Numbered from the stretch's first letter, positions 20,036 to 29,624 are shown. The stretch: 45,312 nucleotides of DNA from Opitutia bacterium Tous-C8FEB (GCA_002304435.1 NEUZ01000005.1:1-45312), one strand, 5' to 3'. Notes: generated by a model from the letters alone, not told the origin. Numbers and translations: made by a program.

Positions 20036-22912
20036 GTGCCCCACACCCAACTCCTCCCCACCGTCCTCGCTTCCCTTGTCCTCGCGCTCCTAGCGGCCTC
20101 CGCCGACGCCCAGACGGCTCCGGCCCCGGCCTCTTCCGCGGCGCGTTCCCCTACCACGGGCACCAGCGAGGCACCCATCGCCCTCTCCCCCTTTGAGGTC
20201 CGCCCCGAAGAGGACTCCGGCTACCAGGCGGCCAACACGACCAGCGGCTCGCGCCTCAACGCCAAGCTGAAGGACACCCCCGCCGCGGTCTCGCCCTTCA
20301 CCAAGGAGTTTCTCTCCGACATCGGCGCCACCGACCTCGAGTCGATGCTGGCCTACGCCACCAACGTCGAACGCGAGGTCGAGGACTCCTCGAATGGCTT
20401 CAACAACCCGCCCGGCCGCGATTCCACCGGCAATGACTTCCGCTTCCGGGTTCGCGGCGTCGCCGGATCCTCCTCGGTCAACTACGCCCAGTCCGCCGTC
20501 CCCGTGGACTTGTACAACATCGAGCGCGCCGAGATCGCGAGCGGCCCCAACTCCATCCTCTTCGGCCTCGGCGCCCCCGGCGGCACGGTCGCGCTCTCCA
20601 GCAAGTTCGCCCAACTCCGCCGCAACGCCACGAGCGCCAAGACGGTCGTAGGCTCCTGGGACTACTTCCGGCACGAAGTGGACCACAACCAAGTGCTCAT
20701 CCGCGGCCAACTCGGTCTCCGCCTGCTCGGCCTCTACCAGGACGCCAAGGGCTGGCGCCAATGGGACTTCAATGAACAGCGCCGCCTTACCGCCGCCTTC
20801 AGCTATCAGCCGTGGGCGCGGACCGCGATCCGTGGCAGCTACCAAGGCGGCGACTCCGCCAACAACACCTCCCTGCCTTGGAACGCCGCCAATTCCGTCA
20901 CCTCTTGGCTCGACGCCGGCCGGCCCGTCGCCGACGGCGCCGCCATCCCCACCACCACGGCCTTCGGCACCGGGAACCGCTACACCTTCGTCGGGCAGGA
21001 CAACGCGGTCTACAATCTCCGCTCGGAACTGTTCAGCCAGCGCGCCCCGAGCAACACCCTCGTTTCCCCCACGCTGATGGGCTATGCCTACAACCTCACC
21101 GGCCCGGGCGGCGTCCGCACGCAGAACTTCAACGAGTGGCAGCTCAAGGTGGAGCAGCGCTTCTCCCGCACCGTCGTCGCGGAGTTCGCCTATTTCCACA
21201 ACGTGAACCGCATCCTCACGCGCGGGAACGTGAACCCCAACCTCTTCCTCACCGGCGACCCCAACCCCAATATTCCCACCTCCGCGCTCACGGTCGTGCC
21301 TAACCCGCGCGTGCGCCAACTCTACTTGGAGGACAACTGGAGCCGCGATCCGTTCAAAGACCGCAACGAAATCTATCGCCTGAGCGCCGCCTGGGAGCCC
21401 GACTTCGGCCGCTGGTTCGGCCGCCACCGCCTCGCCGGCCTCGCCGAGTTCACCCGCCAGGACCGCGTCCGCCGCTGGCAGAACGAGATCTTGGTCAACC
21501 AGGACAACCTCGCCATCTCCAATGCCGCCAACCCCGAGGCCGCCGCCAACCAGCCTTGGCGGCGCCGCTACGTCACCGAGGGCCGCTTCGAGACCTACTT
21601 CGCCGGCGACCCCACCCAGACCATCCCGGAGTTCACCCTCGGCGCGAACACCTACCGCTCGCACTTCGCGTCCCGCACCCGCTCGAACTCCCACACCATC
21701 CAGGAGGCGCGCTCGCTGATGTTCGCCGCGCAGAGCTTCTGGCTGCGGGAGCGCCTCGTCACCACCCTCGGGTACCGCGTCGACCCGATCGAGTTCCAGA
21801 CCTACGACCAAGCACGCATCACCGACCCCCGCGACCCGCGCTACACCTCGCGCCGCTTCGCCCTCAACGAGTGGGACTTCAACGGCGTCATCGCGGTGAA
21901 CAAATACCGCCCCACCACCTTCACCGCCGGCGCCGTGCTGCACGTGCTCCCACGGGTGTCCGTCTTCTACAATGAATCGCGCAACAGCGGTACGCCGCGC
22001 CTCGACCGCACGGTCCTACCCACCGGCAAGACGCCCCCGCCCACCGAGGGGCTCGGTCAGGACTTCGGCCTGATGCTCGATGTGCTCGGCGACGACCGCC
22101 TCTTCTTCCGCCTCGGCGCCTACGAGACCCGCCAGACCAAGGACGCGGCGATCATCCCCGACGGCCTGTCCGTCAACACCTCGACCTCCCTCGGGGGCAC
22201 GGCGATGGTCAACATCTACAACGCCCTCCTCGCCGCGGGGCGCATCACGCAGGCCCAGTTCGATTCCGAGCTGAAGTTCTACAACGCGGCCACCATCGAC
22301 GCGGTCACCAAGGGCTGGGAGGCGGAATTCATCGCCAACCCGACCAAGGCGCTCACCCTCCGCCTCGGGGTCTCCTACTCCAAGCGGCGGCGCGAGAATT
22401 TCTTCGCCGAGGTCTATGGCTACTTTGCCGAGTGGGAACCGCGCTGGCGCGCCGCCGCGGCGGGGGATGCCTCCCTGCTCGCGACGGTGAACCAGCAGTT
22501 GGCGACCGCGTACGAGAACATCGACAGTATGGCCGCGCTCCAGAACAGCGGCTTCGGCACGCGCCCCTACAAGGCCAACCTGACCGCGCGCTACCGCTTC
22601 GCCGAGGGCCGGCTGAAGGGGGCCTTCGTCGGCGGCGCCGGCCGCTTCCAGAGCCGCAACCTCACGCGCATCTCCCAAATTGACGGCCGCCAGATCTGGG
22701 GCACCCCCACCCTCTTCGCGGACGCCTTCGCCGGCTACCGCTTCCTCGTCCCCGGTCGGCGGCTCCCGATGAACGTGCAGCTGAACGTACGCAATGCGTT
22801 CAACAGCTACCTGGTCGGGATCGGTCGCCTGAACGCCCGGGAGAACGGCTACCTCCGGGTCTACCTCAACGAGCCCCGCAACTACCGCCTCACCGTCAGC
22901 GCGGACTTCTGA
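20036..22912 (+). CDS. TonB-dependent receptor
   Basis: GTG start at 20036 with signal peptide HTQLLPTVLASLVLALLAASADAQ; 'SPFEVRPEEDSGYQAANTTSGSRLNAKLKDTPAAVSPFTKEFL'; C-terminal LTVSADF. Confidence 0.88.
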   Translation: MPHTQLLPTVLASLVLALLAASADAQTAPAPASSAARSPTTGTSEAPIALSPFEVRPEEDSGYQAANTTSGSRLNAKLKDTPAAVSPFTKEFLSDIGATDLESMLAYATNVEREVEDSSNGFNNPPGRDSTGNDFRFRVRGVAGSSSVNYAQSAVPVDLYNIERAEIASGPNSILFGLGAPGGTVALSSKFAQLRRNATSAKTVVGSWDYFRHEVDHNQVLIRGQLGLRLLGLYQDAKGWRQWDFNEQRRLTAAFSYQPWARTAIRGSYQGGDSANNTSLPWNAANSVTSWLDAGRPVADGAAIPTTTAFGTGNRYTFVGQDNAVYNLRSELFSQRAPSNTLVSPTLMGYAYNLTGPGGVRTQNFNEWQLKVEQRFSRTVVAEFAYFHNVNRILTRGNVNPNLFLTGDPNPNIPTSALTVVPNPRVRQLYLEDNWSRDPFKDRNEIYRLSAAWEPDFGRWFGRHRLAGLAEFTRQDRVRRWQNEILVNQDNLAISNAANPEAAANQPWRRRYVTEGRFETYFAGDPTQTIPEFTLGANTYRSHFASRTRSNSHTIQEARSLMFAAQSFWLRERLVTTLGYRVDPIEFQTYDQARITDPRDPRYTSRRFALNEWDFNGVIAVNKYRPTTFTAGAVLHVLPRVSVFYNESRNSGTPRLDRTVLPTGKTPPPTEGLGQDFGLMLDVLGDDRLFFRLGAYETRQTKDAAIIPDGLSVNTSTSLGGTAMVNIYNALLAAGRITQAQFDSELKFYNAATIDAVTKGWEAEFIANPTKALTLRLGVSYSKRRRENFFAEVYGYFAEWEPRWRAAAAGDASLLATVNQQLATAYENIDSMAALQNSGFGTRPYKANLTARYRFAEGRLKGAFVGGAGRFQSRNLTRISQIDGRQIWGTPTLFADAFAGYRFLVPGRRLPMNVQLNVRNAFNSYLVGIGRLNARENGYLRVYLNEPRNYRLTVSADF

Positions 22913-22970
22913 CCGCCGCCGCGGCCCCGGCCGGGGAGGACCGCGAACCCGCTCGGCGGGTTCGGGAAAT

Positions 22971-23045
22971 TGGAGGCGCGGGCCGGAATTGAACCGGCGC
23001 ATAGAGGTTTTGCAGACCTCGGCCTTACCACTTGGCTACCGCGCC
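22971..23045 (-). tRNA. tRNA-Cys (anticodon GCA), CCA encoded
   Basis: Reverse complement GGCGCGG...GAGGT CTGCAAA ACCTC...GGTTCAATTCC...CCGCGCC-T-CCA. Confidence 0.93.
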
Positions 23046-23115
23046 CTTTCGGGAATGGGGAAATTCGCGCGGCGGTCGCGGCACCGCAAGCCGAAACACG
23101 ACTCACCGCCCCGCT

Positions 23116-23340
23116 TCAGAACCGCAGCGGCGGGTTCGGATGCCCGCAGCGCGGGCACCGCGTGCCCCCCCCGGCCCGGGGCGCCCCGTAAACCGCATCG
23201 CACCGCACGCAGTGGTGCGCCGCAGGCCGGGCCGCGGACCCTCCCCGCCGCTCCCAGCGCTCGTAAAACACCCATAGCACCCCAAGGACGCCGAGGCTCA
23301 GACCCGCGAGCACGGCCATTCCGGTGGAGAGGGGAAACAT
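23116..23340 (-). CDS. Small membrane protein with one TM helix and a C-terminal zinc ribbon
   Basis: 74 aa: MFPLSTGMAVLAGLSLGVLGVLWVFYERW...CVRCDAVYGAPRAGGGTRCPRCGHPNPPLRF. Confidence 0.6.
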   Translation of the reverse strand: MFPLSTGMAVLAGLSLGVLGVLWVFYERWERRGGSAARPAAHHCVRCDAVYGAPRAGGGTRCPRCGHPNPPLRF

Positions 23341-23378
23341 CTGCCAGCGCTACCGCTGCCCTCGCCCCCGCGCGAACC

Positions 23379-23411
23379 AAAAAAAGGCGCCGGACCACAC
23401 GGTCCGGCGCC
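23379..23411 (-). terminator. Intrinsic terminator of the ribosomal protein operon
   Basis: Minus strand GGCGCCGGACC-GTGT-GGTCCGGCGCC followed by TTTTTTT; perfect 11-bp stem shortly after the rplQ stop. Confidence 0.93.
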
Positions 23412-23434
23412 CGGGAAACCAACGTGAGCTCGAC

Positions 23435-23953
23435 TCAGGCCTTCGTCTCGCCCGCGGCCGGAGCCGGGGCGTCCGCGGCGGGGGCGGCGGTCTCGGCCGG
23501 CGCGCTCGCCTTGGCCTTGCCCTTGCCCTTCGCGGCACGGCGACCGGAGGACTTCTTGTAGCCCGGATCGTCCGCTTTCACGAACTCGATCAAAGCCATC
23601 TCCGCGGCATCGCTGATGCGGCGCTGGCCGAGCTTGTAAATGCGGGTGTAGCCGCCCGCCCGCTGCGCGAACTGCTGGTGCAGCTCGTTGAAGAGCTTGG
23701 TCACCGCGGTCTCGTTGCGGATGTCCGCGAGGGCGAGACGGCGCAGATGGATCGCATCCTTCTTCTCGGCCTTGGCCGCGGCGCGCTTGGCCTTGGTAAC
23801 GGCCTTCTCGATGAAGGGACGCAGGGCCTTGGCCTTGGTCAGCGTGGTCTCGATCCGCCCGTGCTCGATGAGCGAGGCGGCGAGGTTGGAGAGCATCGCC
23901 CGGCGATGCTCGCGGGTGACGCCCAGGGAGGCGTGGTGCTTATTATGACGCAT
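23435..23953 (-). CDS. rplQ: 50S ribosomal protein L17 with Ala/Pro/Lys-rich C-terminal tail
   Basis: MRHNKHHASLGVTREHRRAMLSNLAASLIEHGRIETTLTKAKALRPFIEKAV. Confidence 0.96.
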   Translation of the reverse strand: MRHNKHHASLGVTREHRRAMLSNLAASLIEHGRIETTLTKAKALRPFIEKAVTKAKRAAAKAEKKDAIHLRRLALADIRNETAVTKLFNELHQQFAQRAGGYTRIYKLGQRRISDAAEMALIEFVKADDPGYKKSSGRRAAKGKGKAKASAPAETAAPAADAPAPAAGETKA

Positions 23954-24039
23954 GGTGGGTTGGGTTTAACCCGCCTCCGATCGGCAATCCGGCCGCAGCG
24001 TAGGGCGGCGACGGACGGCGCGCAGGCGGGGAAAGGGGT

Positions 24040-24076
24040 GCTCTCCGGCCGGACCGACGAGGTTCGGCCGGAGAGC
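24040..24076 (-). other. Strong inter-cistronic RNA hairpin between rpoA and rplQ
   Basis: 16-nt arms GCTCTCCGGCCGGACC / GGTTCGGCCGGAGAGC around a 5-nt loop; no downstream T tract. Confidence 0.75.
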
Positions 24077-24084
24077 GGGAGGGA

Positions 24085-25086
24085 TCAGGCTTCCTTCTTC
24101 GCCTCGAGGAGGCGCTCGTCGAACTTCATTCCGAGCGAGAGCCCGAGCGCCTCGAGCTTCTCCTTGATCTCGTTGAGCGACTTCTTGCCGAAGTTACGGT
24201 ACTTGAGCATCTCCTGCTCCGTCTTCATCGCGAGCTCGCCGACCGTGGTGATGTTCGCGTTGTTCAGGCAGTTGGCGGCGCGGACCGATAGCTCGATCTC
24301 GTTCACCGACATATTGAGCAGCTTGCGGAGCTTATTCTGCTCCTCGCTGACCTCGGAGTGCTGGTTCTCGAACTCGTACTGCTCCTCGCTCACCCGGTCG
24401 AAGACGTCCAAGTGATGCTTCAGGATCGAGGCCGACTGCTTGAGGGCGTCGTCCGGCGTGATGCGGCCGTCGGTCCAGACCTCCAGGATCAGCTTGTCGT
24501 AATCGGTGATCTGACCGACGCGGGTGGCCTCGACGGCATACTTAACCAAGCGCACCGGGGAGAACAGCGAGTCGATCGGGATCACACCGATCGCCTGGTC
24601 CTCCTTCTTGTTGGCTTCGCCGGGGAAATAACCGCGGCCGGTCTTGATCTCGATCTCGGCCTCGAAAGTCCGCTTGTGGTCGAGCGTGCAGATCACCTGC
24701 TCCGGGTTCATCACCTTGATGTTGGCGTCGGACTGAATGTCCGCCGCGGTGACCGCCCCGGCCTTGGTGGCACGGATGAGCAAGGAGATCGGCTCGCGCT
24801 TCTGCGAGACGATGAGGATCTTCTTTAGGTTAAGGACGATGTCGGTGACGTCCTCGACGACCCCGTCGATGGACTGGAACTCGTGGTTCACGCCGTCGAT
24901 CTTGATGGAGGAGATGGCGGCGCCCTCAATGGAGCTGAGCAGCACCCGCCGAAGGGAGTTCCCGATGGTGTGGCCGTAGCCGGCCTCAAAGGGCTCCGCG
25001 ATGAACTTCGCATAGGTGGGCGTAGCGCCCTCCTCGACCTTGGTGAGCTTGCTGGGGAGTTCGAACTTTCCGAGGCGTTTTGGCAT
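24085..25086 (-). CDS. rpoA: DNA-directed RNA polymerase subunit alpha
   Basis: EPFEAGYGHTIGNSLRRVLLSSIEGAAI; alpha-CTD LSVRAANCLNNANITTVGEL. Confidence 0.98.
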   Translation of the reverse strand: MPKRLGKFELPSKLTKVEEGATPTYAKFIAEPFEAGYGHTIGNSLRRVLLSSIEGAAISSIKIDGVNHEFQSIDGVVEDVTDIVLNLKKILIVSQKREPISLLIRATKAGAVTAADIQSDANIKVMNPEQVICTLDHKRTFEAEIEIKTGRGYFPGEANKKEDQAIGVIPIDSLFSPVRLVKYAVEATRVGQITDYDKLILEVWTDGRITPDDALKQSASILKHHLDVFDRVSEEQYEFENQHSEVSEEQNKLRKLLNMSVNEIELSVRAANCLNNANITTVGELAMKTEQEMLKYRNFGKKSLNEIKEKLEALGLSLGMKFDERLLEAKKEA

Positions 25087-25137
25087 GGCGGGGGAGTTCT
25101 GCAGGTGAAGAAACGTGGGTGGGACCGGAGGCCGCGC

Positions 25138-25749
25138 TTAGAACCGCGAGTAGAACTCGACGATCAGCTGCTCGTTGACTTCCTGCGTCATCTCCTCGCG
25201 GGTAGGGAGGCGGACGACGGTGGCCTTAAAGGCCTCGGGATTCATCGTGAGCCAGCCCGGAACATTCCGGATGCGGCTCTCTTCGAGGCAGCGGGTGGCC
25301 AGCTGGCGGGAGGCCGGGGTGTTCTTCACCTCGATCTCATCGCCGGCCTGAACATTGTAGCTCGCGATGTCGACCTTGTGGCCGTTCACGCGGATATGGC
25401 CGTGGTTGACGAACTGGCGGGCGGCCGCGCGGCTCTTGGCGAGACCGAGCAGGTAGACCGTGCTGTCCAGGCGGGTCTCGAGGAGCTGCAGGAAGCGCTC
25501 GCCAGTGACGCCGCGCTCGCGCTTCGCGATCTCGAAGACGCGGCGGAACTGGCGCTCCAGCAGGCCGTAGATGTAACGGAGCTTCTGCTTCTCATTGAGG
25601 CCGACGGCGTATTCGGAGACTTTCCGGCGCAGCTTCGGGCCGTGCTGGCCGGGCGGATAGCCGCGGCGCTCGAGCGCCTTGCCGGAGCCGAGCAGGTGCT
25701 GGCCAAAGCGGCGGCTGATGCGGGTGGTGGGGCCGGTGTAACGAGCCAT
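25138..25749 (-). CDS. rpsD: 30S ribosomal protein S4 (no zinc CxxC motif)
   Basis: MARYTGPTTRISRRFG; RLDSTVYLLGLAKSRAAARQFVNHGHIRVNG. Confidence 0.97.
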   Translation of the reverse strand: MARYTGPTTRISRRFGQHLLGSGKALERRGYPPGQHGPKLRRKVSEYAVGLNEKQKLRYIYGLLERQFRRVFEIAKRERGVTGERFLQLLETRLDSTVYLLGLAKSRAAARQFVNHGHIRVNGHKVDIASYNVQAGDEIEVKNTPASRQLATRCLEESRIRNVPGWLTMNPEAFKATVVRLPTREEMTQEVNEQLIVEFYSRF

Positions 25750-25791
25750 GGTAAATCCTGGTGCGAAGGGTTGTGGAGGAGGCGCGCGGGC

Positions 25792-26436
25792 TTAGACGCG
25801 GCGGCGCTTGCGGGGACGGCACCCGTTGTGCGGGATGGGCGTCACGTCGACGATGGAGGTGATCTCCAAGCCGATGGCCTGGAGCGCGCGGATGGCCGAA
25901 TCGCGGCCGAGGCCGGGACCGGACACGCGGATCACGACATCCTTGAGACCGTGGGACATCGCGTTGCGCGCGGCGTCTTGGGCCACCACCTGGGCGGCGT
26001 ACGCGGTCGACTTGCGGGAGCCGCGGAAGTTGCACTTGCCGGCGGAGGACCACGCGATCACGGCGCCCTTCTGGTCGGTGATCGAGACGATCGTGTTGTT
26101 GAAGGAGGCGAGGACGTTCGCGACGCCGGAAATGACGTTCTTCGAACCCTTAGCCTTGCGGACCTTAATGGCACCCAGCTCCTCCTTGAGGAGTTCCTCG
26201 GCGGTCGGCTGGCGGGCCACGCCGTGGATCATCTCCACGGCCTTGGCGGGCGCGGCGGCCTCGGCGGGCGCACCGGCCTCGGCCGGGGCGGCGCCCTCGG
26301 TACCAGGCTTCGCCGCCTTATCAGCGGCGGCCTTCGGGGCCTTCGCCTTCTTCTCGGCGGGGGCGGTAGCCGGCGCGCCTTCGGCGGCGGGCTTGGCGGG
26401 CTTCTCTTTCTTGGGAGCGGACTTTTCTTCGGCCAT
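25792..26436 (-). CDS. rpsK: 30S ribosomal protein S11 with long Ala/Pro/Lys-rich N-terminal extension
   Basis: Core [40 protein letters not shown]...[15 protein letters not shown]; ~90-aa N-terminal extension. Confidence 0.96.
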   Translation of the reverse strand: MAEEKSAPKKEKPAKPAAEGAPATAPAEKKAKAPKAAADKAAKPGTEGAAPAEAGAPAEAAAPAKAVEMIHGVARQPTAEELLKEELGAIKVRKAKGSKNVISGVANVLASFNNTIVSITDQKGAVIAWSSAGKCNFRGSRKSTAYAAQVVAQDAARNAMSHGLKDVVIRVSGPGLGRDSAIRALQAIGLEITSIVDVTPIPHNGCRPRKRRRV

Positions 26437-26448
26437 GACGATAAGGGA

Positions 26449-26829
26449 TTAAGCTTCCTTGGCTTTCGTGACGCCAACGGTCTTGCGCGGGCCCTTGCGG
26501 GTACGAGCGTTGGTGCTGGTACGCTGACCGCGCACCGGGAGGCTGCGCCGGTGGCGGATGCCCCGGTAGCAATTGATCGCCTGCAGGCGCTTCAGGTTCG
26601 CCGCGATCTCACGACGAAGGTCGCCCTCCAGCACCCACTTGTGGTCGGTGATAAGGTGCAGGATCTTGTTCAGCTGCTCCTCGGTCAGGTCCTGCGCCCG
26701 CATATCGGGGTTCAGGCCTGCTTCCTTGACGAGCTGATCGGCCCGCGTGGGCCCGATCCCGTTGATGTAACGCAGGGAGTACGCGACTTTCTTCTTCGCG
26801 GGAATTTCAACGCCGAGGAGACGAGGCAT
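26449..26829 (-). CDS. rpsM: 30S ribosomal protein S13
   Basis: [63 protein letters not shown]. Confidence 0.97.
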   Translation of the reverse strand: MPRLLGVEIPAKKKVAYSLRYINGIGPTRADQLVKEAGLNPDMRAQDLTEEQLNKILHLITDHKWVLEGDLRREIAANLKRLQAINCYRGIRHRRSLPVRGQRTSTNARTRKGPRKTVGVTKAKEA

Positions 26830-26894
26830 GATGAGGAACGGATGGGTTAGGTGGAAACAGTGGAAGGAAAAGGGAGGTGAATCTTGAAGGCGGT

Positions 26895-27674
26895 CTAGAC
26901 GCCGGGAAGCCGAGGGACGGTAAGAATCTCGGGGCCCGCATCGGTCGTCAGCACGGTATGCTCAAAGTGAGCGGAAGCAGAACCATCGGAGGTCACGACC
27001 GTCCAGCCGTCGTCGAGGGTTTTGGTGCGGTACCCGCCGGCGTTGACCATCGGCTCGATCGCCAAAGTCATCCCAGGACGGATCCGGTCGCCGGTGCCCC
27101 GGCGGCCGAAGTTCGGGATCTCCGGAGGCTCGTGCATCCGCACGCCCACCCCGTGACCGACCATTTCCCGCACCACGTTGAAGCCCGCGGCCTCTACGTG
27201 CTGTTGGATCGCCGCCGAAATGTCGCCGATGCGCTGGCCCACCCGCGCCTGCTGGATGCCGCGGTCAAGGGCCTCGCGGCTGACCTGCAGCAACCGGGCG
27301 CGCTCCGGGGAGATCAGCCCCACCGGTACGGTGCAGGCGTTGTCCCCGACGTAACCCTCGTGCCAGACTACAATATCCAGCGAAACGATATCCCCGTCGC
27401 GCAACACCCGCCGCAAGGACGGTATACCGTGCACCACCTCCTCGTTGACCGAGATGCAAGTGTGCGCCGGATAACGCCGGGATCCGTGTTGATAACCATA
27501 GCAGGCGCTGCGGGCGCCCAGACGGGCGATCGCTGACCGGCCCGCTTCTTCCAAGTCCTGCGTCGCGACGCCCGGCCGGACCAGCGGCTTGAGTTCCTCA
27601 AGCACGGTGGCGGCGATGGCGCACGCGGCACGCATCCGGGCGATCCCCTCGGCGTTCTTGAGCGGGATCGTCAC
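26895..27674 (-). CDS. map: Methionine aminopeptidase, type I
   Basis: GTG start; [64 protein letters not shown]. Confidence 0.95.
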   Translation of the reverse strand: MTIPLKNAEGIARMRAACAIAATVLEELKPLVRPGVATQDLEEAGRSAIARLGARSACYGYQHGSRRYPAHTCISVNEEVVHGIPSLRRVLRDGDIVSLDIVVWHEGYVGDNACTVPVGLISPERARLLQVSREALDRGIQQARVGQRIGDISAAIQQHVEAAGFNVVREMVGHGVGVRMHEPPEIPNFGRRGTGDRIRPGMTLAIEPMVNAGGYRTKTLDDGWTVVTSDGSASAHFEHTVLTTDAGPEILTVPRLPGV

Positions 27675-28105
27675 GATTGCGCGGGGACGGCGGCCTCCGG
27701 GAGGAGACCGAGCGTCCCATAGTGTTCGACCAGCGCCTCAGGGGCGCCAGGTCCGGCAAGGACGGCGCTGAGCGCTTCCCCGCGGGTTTCTAACCATTCG
27801 TCGAACACCTTGGCTTGGAGCAGCGTAGCCGGGAAGTCCGTGAGGACAAAGCCCGCATCAGGTTTGCGCGCGAAGAACCACCGGCGCATCAGCGCCAGCA
27901 AGGCCACTTCATCCTTCCAGCCCGGAGAGGCCGAAAGGGGCGAAATCCCCCGCCCCTTCAGGAGAGCGGGAGAGACGTGCTCAAGATTCAAAGAACGAAA
28001 AAAGGAAAGGGACCCTTCCTCCCCGGACGAACCGAGGAGAACGACCTTGGCCTGAGCGGTAGGGCTGAAACCCACCGAGTGGTTGGGGATGCCAGCCTCG
28101 GCCAA
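27671..28105 (-). CDS. Degenerate adenylate-kinase-like protein in the adk position
   Basis: AKVVLLGSSGEEGSL where Adk has (R)IILLGxPGAGKGT; DAGFVLTDFPATLLQAKVFDEWL where Adk has GFLLDGFPRTxxQAxxL; lies between secY and map; TTG or internal GTG start uncertain. Confidence 0.7.
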   Translation of the reverse strand: MAEAGIPNHSVGFSPTAQAKVVLLGSSGEEGSLSFFRSLNLEHVSPALLKGRGISPLSASPGWKDEVALLALMRRWFFARKPDAGFVLTDFPATLLQAKVFDEWLETRGEALSAVLAGPGAPEALVEHYGTLGLLPEAAVPAQS

Positions 28106-28118
28106 GGAAGTAAAGGTC

Positions 28119-29624
28119 TTATTTCAAAAAGGCCTTGTAGGCCCAGATCGCGGTGCCGAGAACGAGCAGGCCGAGCATCGGCAGGGCCAGCTTCATCACC
28201 GCCTCATGGCTGAGGGCCTCGCCAGCCGAAGCTTGCTGCGGGCTCGCGCTGCGCGCCCGGATCCGACCCTTCTTCAGGAAGCCGTCGTAGTGACGCTGCA
28301 GGAGGAAGGTCTCGATCTGGCGCATCGTGTCGAGGATCACGCCGACCGTGATCAGCATCCCCGTGCCGCCGAAGAAGTACGCGATGCGCGTCGGCACGTT
28401 CAGCTCGAAGAGCAGCACGTCCGGCATAATCGCAATCACCGTCAGGAAGATCGCGCCAGCCAAGGTCAGGCGCGTCATAATGAAATCCAAAAACTGCGCC
28501 GTCGGCTCACCCGGGCGCACGCCCGGGACGTAGCCACCGTACTTCTTCAGGTCGTCCGCAATCTGGATCGGCTTGAACATCACCGAGACCCAGAAATAGC
28601 TGAAAAACAGGATCAGGGTCGTGTAGAGCGCGTAGTAAGTCCAGTGGCCACGCAGCAGGTTCTGCGAGAACTCCGTCAGGAACTTCAGGTTATAGGTCGC
28701 GCCAATCCACGAGAAGATCTGCTGGGGGAAGAGCAAAATGGCGCTGGCGAAGATGACGGGCATCACGCCCGAATAGTTGACCTTGAGGGGCAGAAACGAG
28801 CTCTGCCCGCCCATCACCTTATTGCCGACCACCCGCTTGGCATACTGTACCGGAATCTTCCGCTGGGCCTGCACCACCGCGATGATCCCCATCGTGACCA
28901 CGATGAACAGGGTCAGCATCACTACGGCCTGCGGCACGCCGAGGCTCGTGCCGGTGCCCACCGGCTTAAAGAAGAGGCTGTAGGTCTGCTGGGCGGCGCC
29001 AGGAATGTCCGCCAAAATGCCCACCGTGATCAGCAGGGAAACGCCGTTGCCGATGCCCCGCTGGGTGATCTGCTCGCCTAGCCACATCAAAAGCATCGTG
29101 CCCGCGGTCATAAAGATGACCGACGTAAGGATGAAGCTCCACTTGCTGATGATCACGATCGGGCCGTAGGTGGAGACGTCGTAGCCCGGGAACAACTGCC
29201 CGGGGTTGTTGAGCGCGAGGATCAGCAGCGTCCCCTGGATCAGACAGATCAACACCGTTGCGTAGCGGGTGTACTGGGTCAGCTTCTGCCGACCGACATC
29301 ACCCTCCTGCTGCAGGCGACTGAGCGCCGGGACAACGGCGGTCATCAGCTGGAAGATGATGGAAGCGCTGATGTACGGCATAATGCCCAGCGCGGCAATC
29401 GCCCCCTTGGTCAGGGCGCCACCGGTGAACATATTGTACAACCCGATGAGGTTGCCCGCGCCCGTGGCGGCCTGCTCGGAAAAGAACTTCTGCAGGGGCG
29501 CCGGATCGATGCCCGGCAGCGGGATGATCGAAGCGACCCGCGAGACAAAGAGCAGCGACAGGGTGTAGAAGATGCGCGAGCGCAGCTCCGGGATCTTCAG
29601 GGAATTCGTGAAGGCGGAAAACAC
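28119..29624 (-). CDS. secY: Preprotein translocase subunit SecY
   Basis: GTG start at 29624 (VFSAFTNSLKIPELRSRIFYTLSLLF); IPLPGIDP; LTVIAIMPDVL; FFGGTGMLITVGVILDTMRQIE. Confidence 0.95.
   Translation of the reverse strand: MFSAFTNSLKIPELRSRIFYTLSLLFVSRVASIIPLPGIDPAPLQKFFSEQAATGAGNLIGLYNMFTGGALTKGAIAALGIMPYISASIIFQLMTAVVPALSRLQQEGDVGRQKLTQYTRYATVLICLIQGTLLILALNNPGQLFPGYDVSTYGPIVIISKWSFILTSVIFMTAGTMLLMWLGEQITQRGIGNGVSLLITVGILADIPGAAQQTYSLFFKPVGTGTSLGVPQAVVMLTLFIVVTMGIIAVVQAQRKIPVQYAKRVVGNKVMGGQSSFLPLKVNYSGVMPVIFASAILLFPQQIFSWIGATYNLKFLTEFSQNLLRGHWTYYALYTTLILFFSYFWVSVMFKPIQIADDLKKYGGYVPGVRPGEPTAQFLDFIMTRLTLAGAIFLTVIAIMPDVLLFELNVPTRIAYFFGGTGMLITVGVILDTMRQIETFLLQRHYDGFLKKGRIRARSASPQQASAGEALSHEAVMKLALPMLGLLVLGTAIWAYKAFLK

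Noticed and set aside
19864-20178. Upstream part of the 438-aa LacI ORF
   Set aside because: Overlaps the operator and the TonB signal peptide; HTH begins right after GTG 19863.
20090-21943. 617-aa minus-strand ORF opposite the TonB receptor
   Set aside because: Antisense shadow ORF rich in Gly/Ala/Val; no domain signal.
22926-22937. CCCCGGCCGGGG palindrome after the second TonB receptor
   Set aside because: Short GC palindrome without a T tract; expected by chance in such GC-rich DNA.
24883-26850. 655-aa plus-strand ORF opposite rpoA/rpsD/rpsK/rpsM
   Set aside because: Antisense to four confidently identified genes; composition reflects codon-position GC bias.
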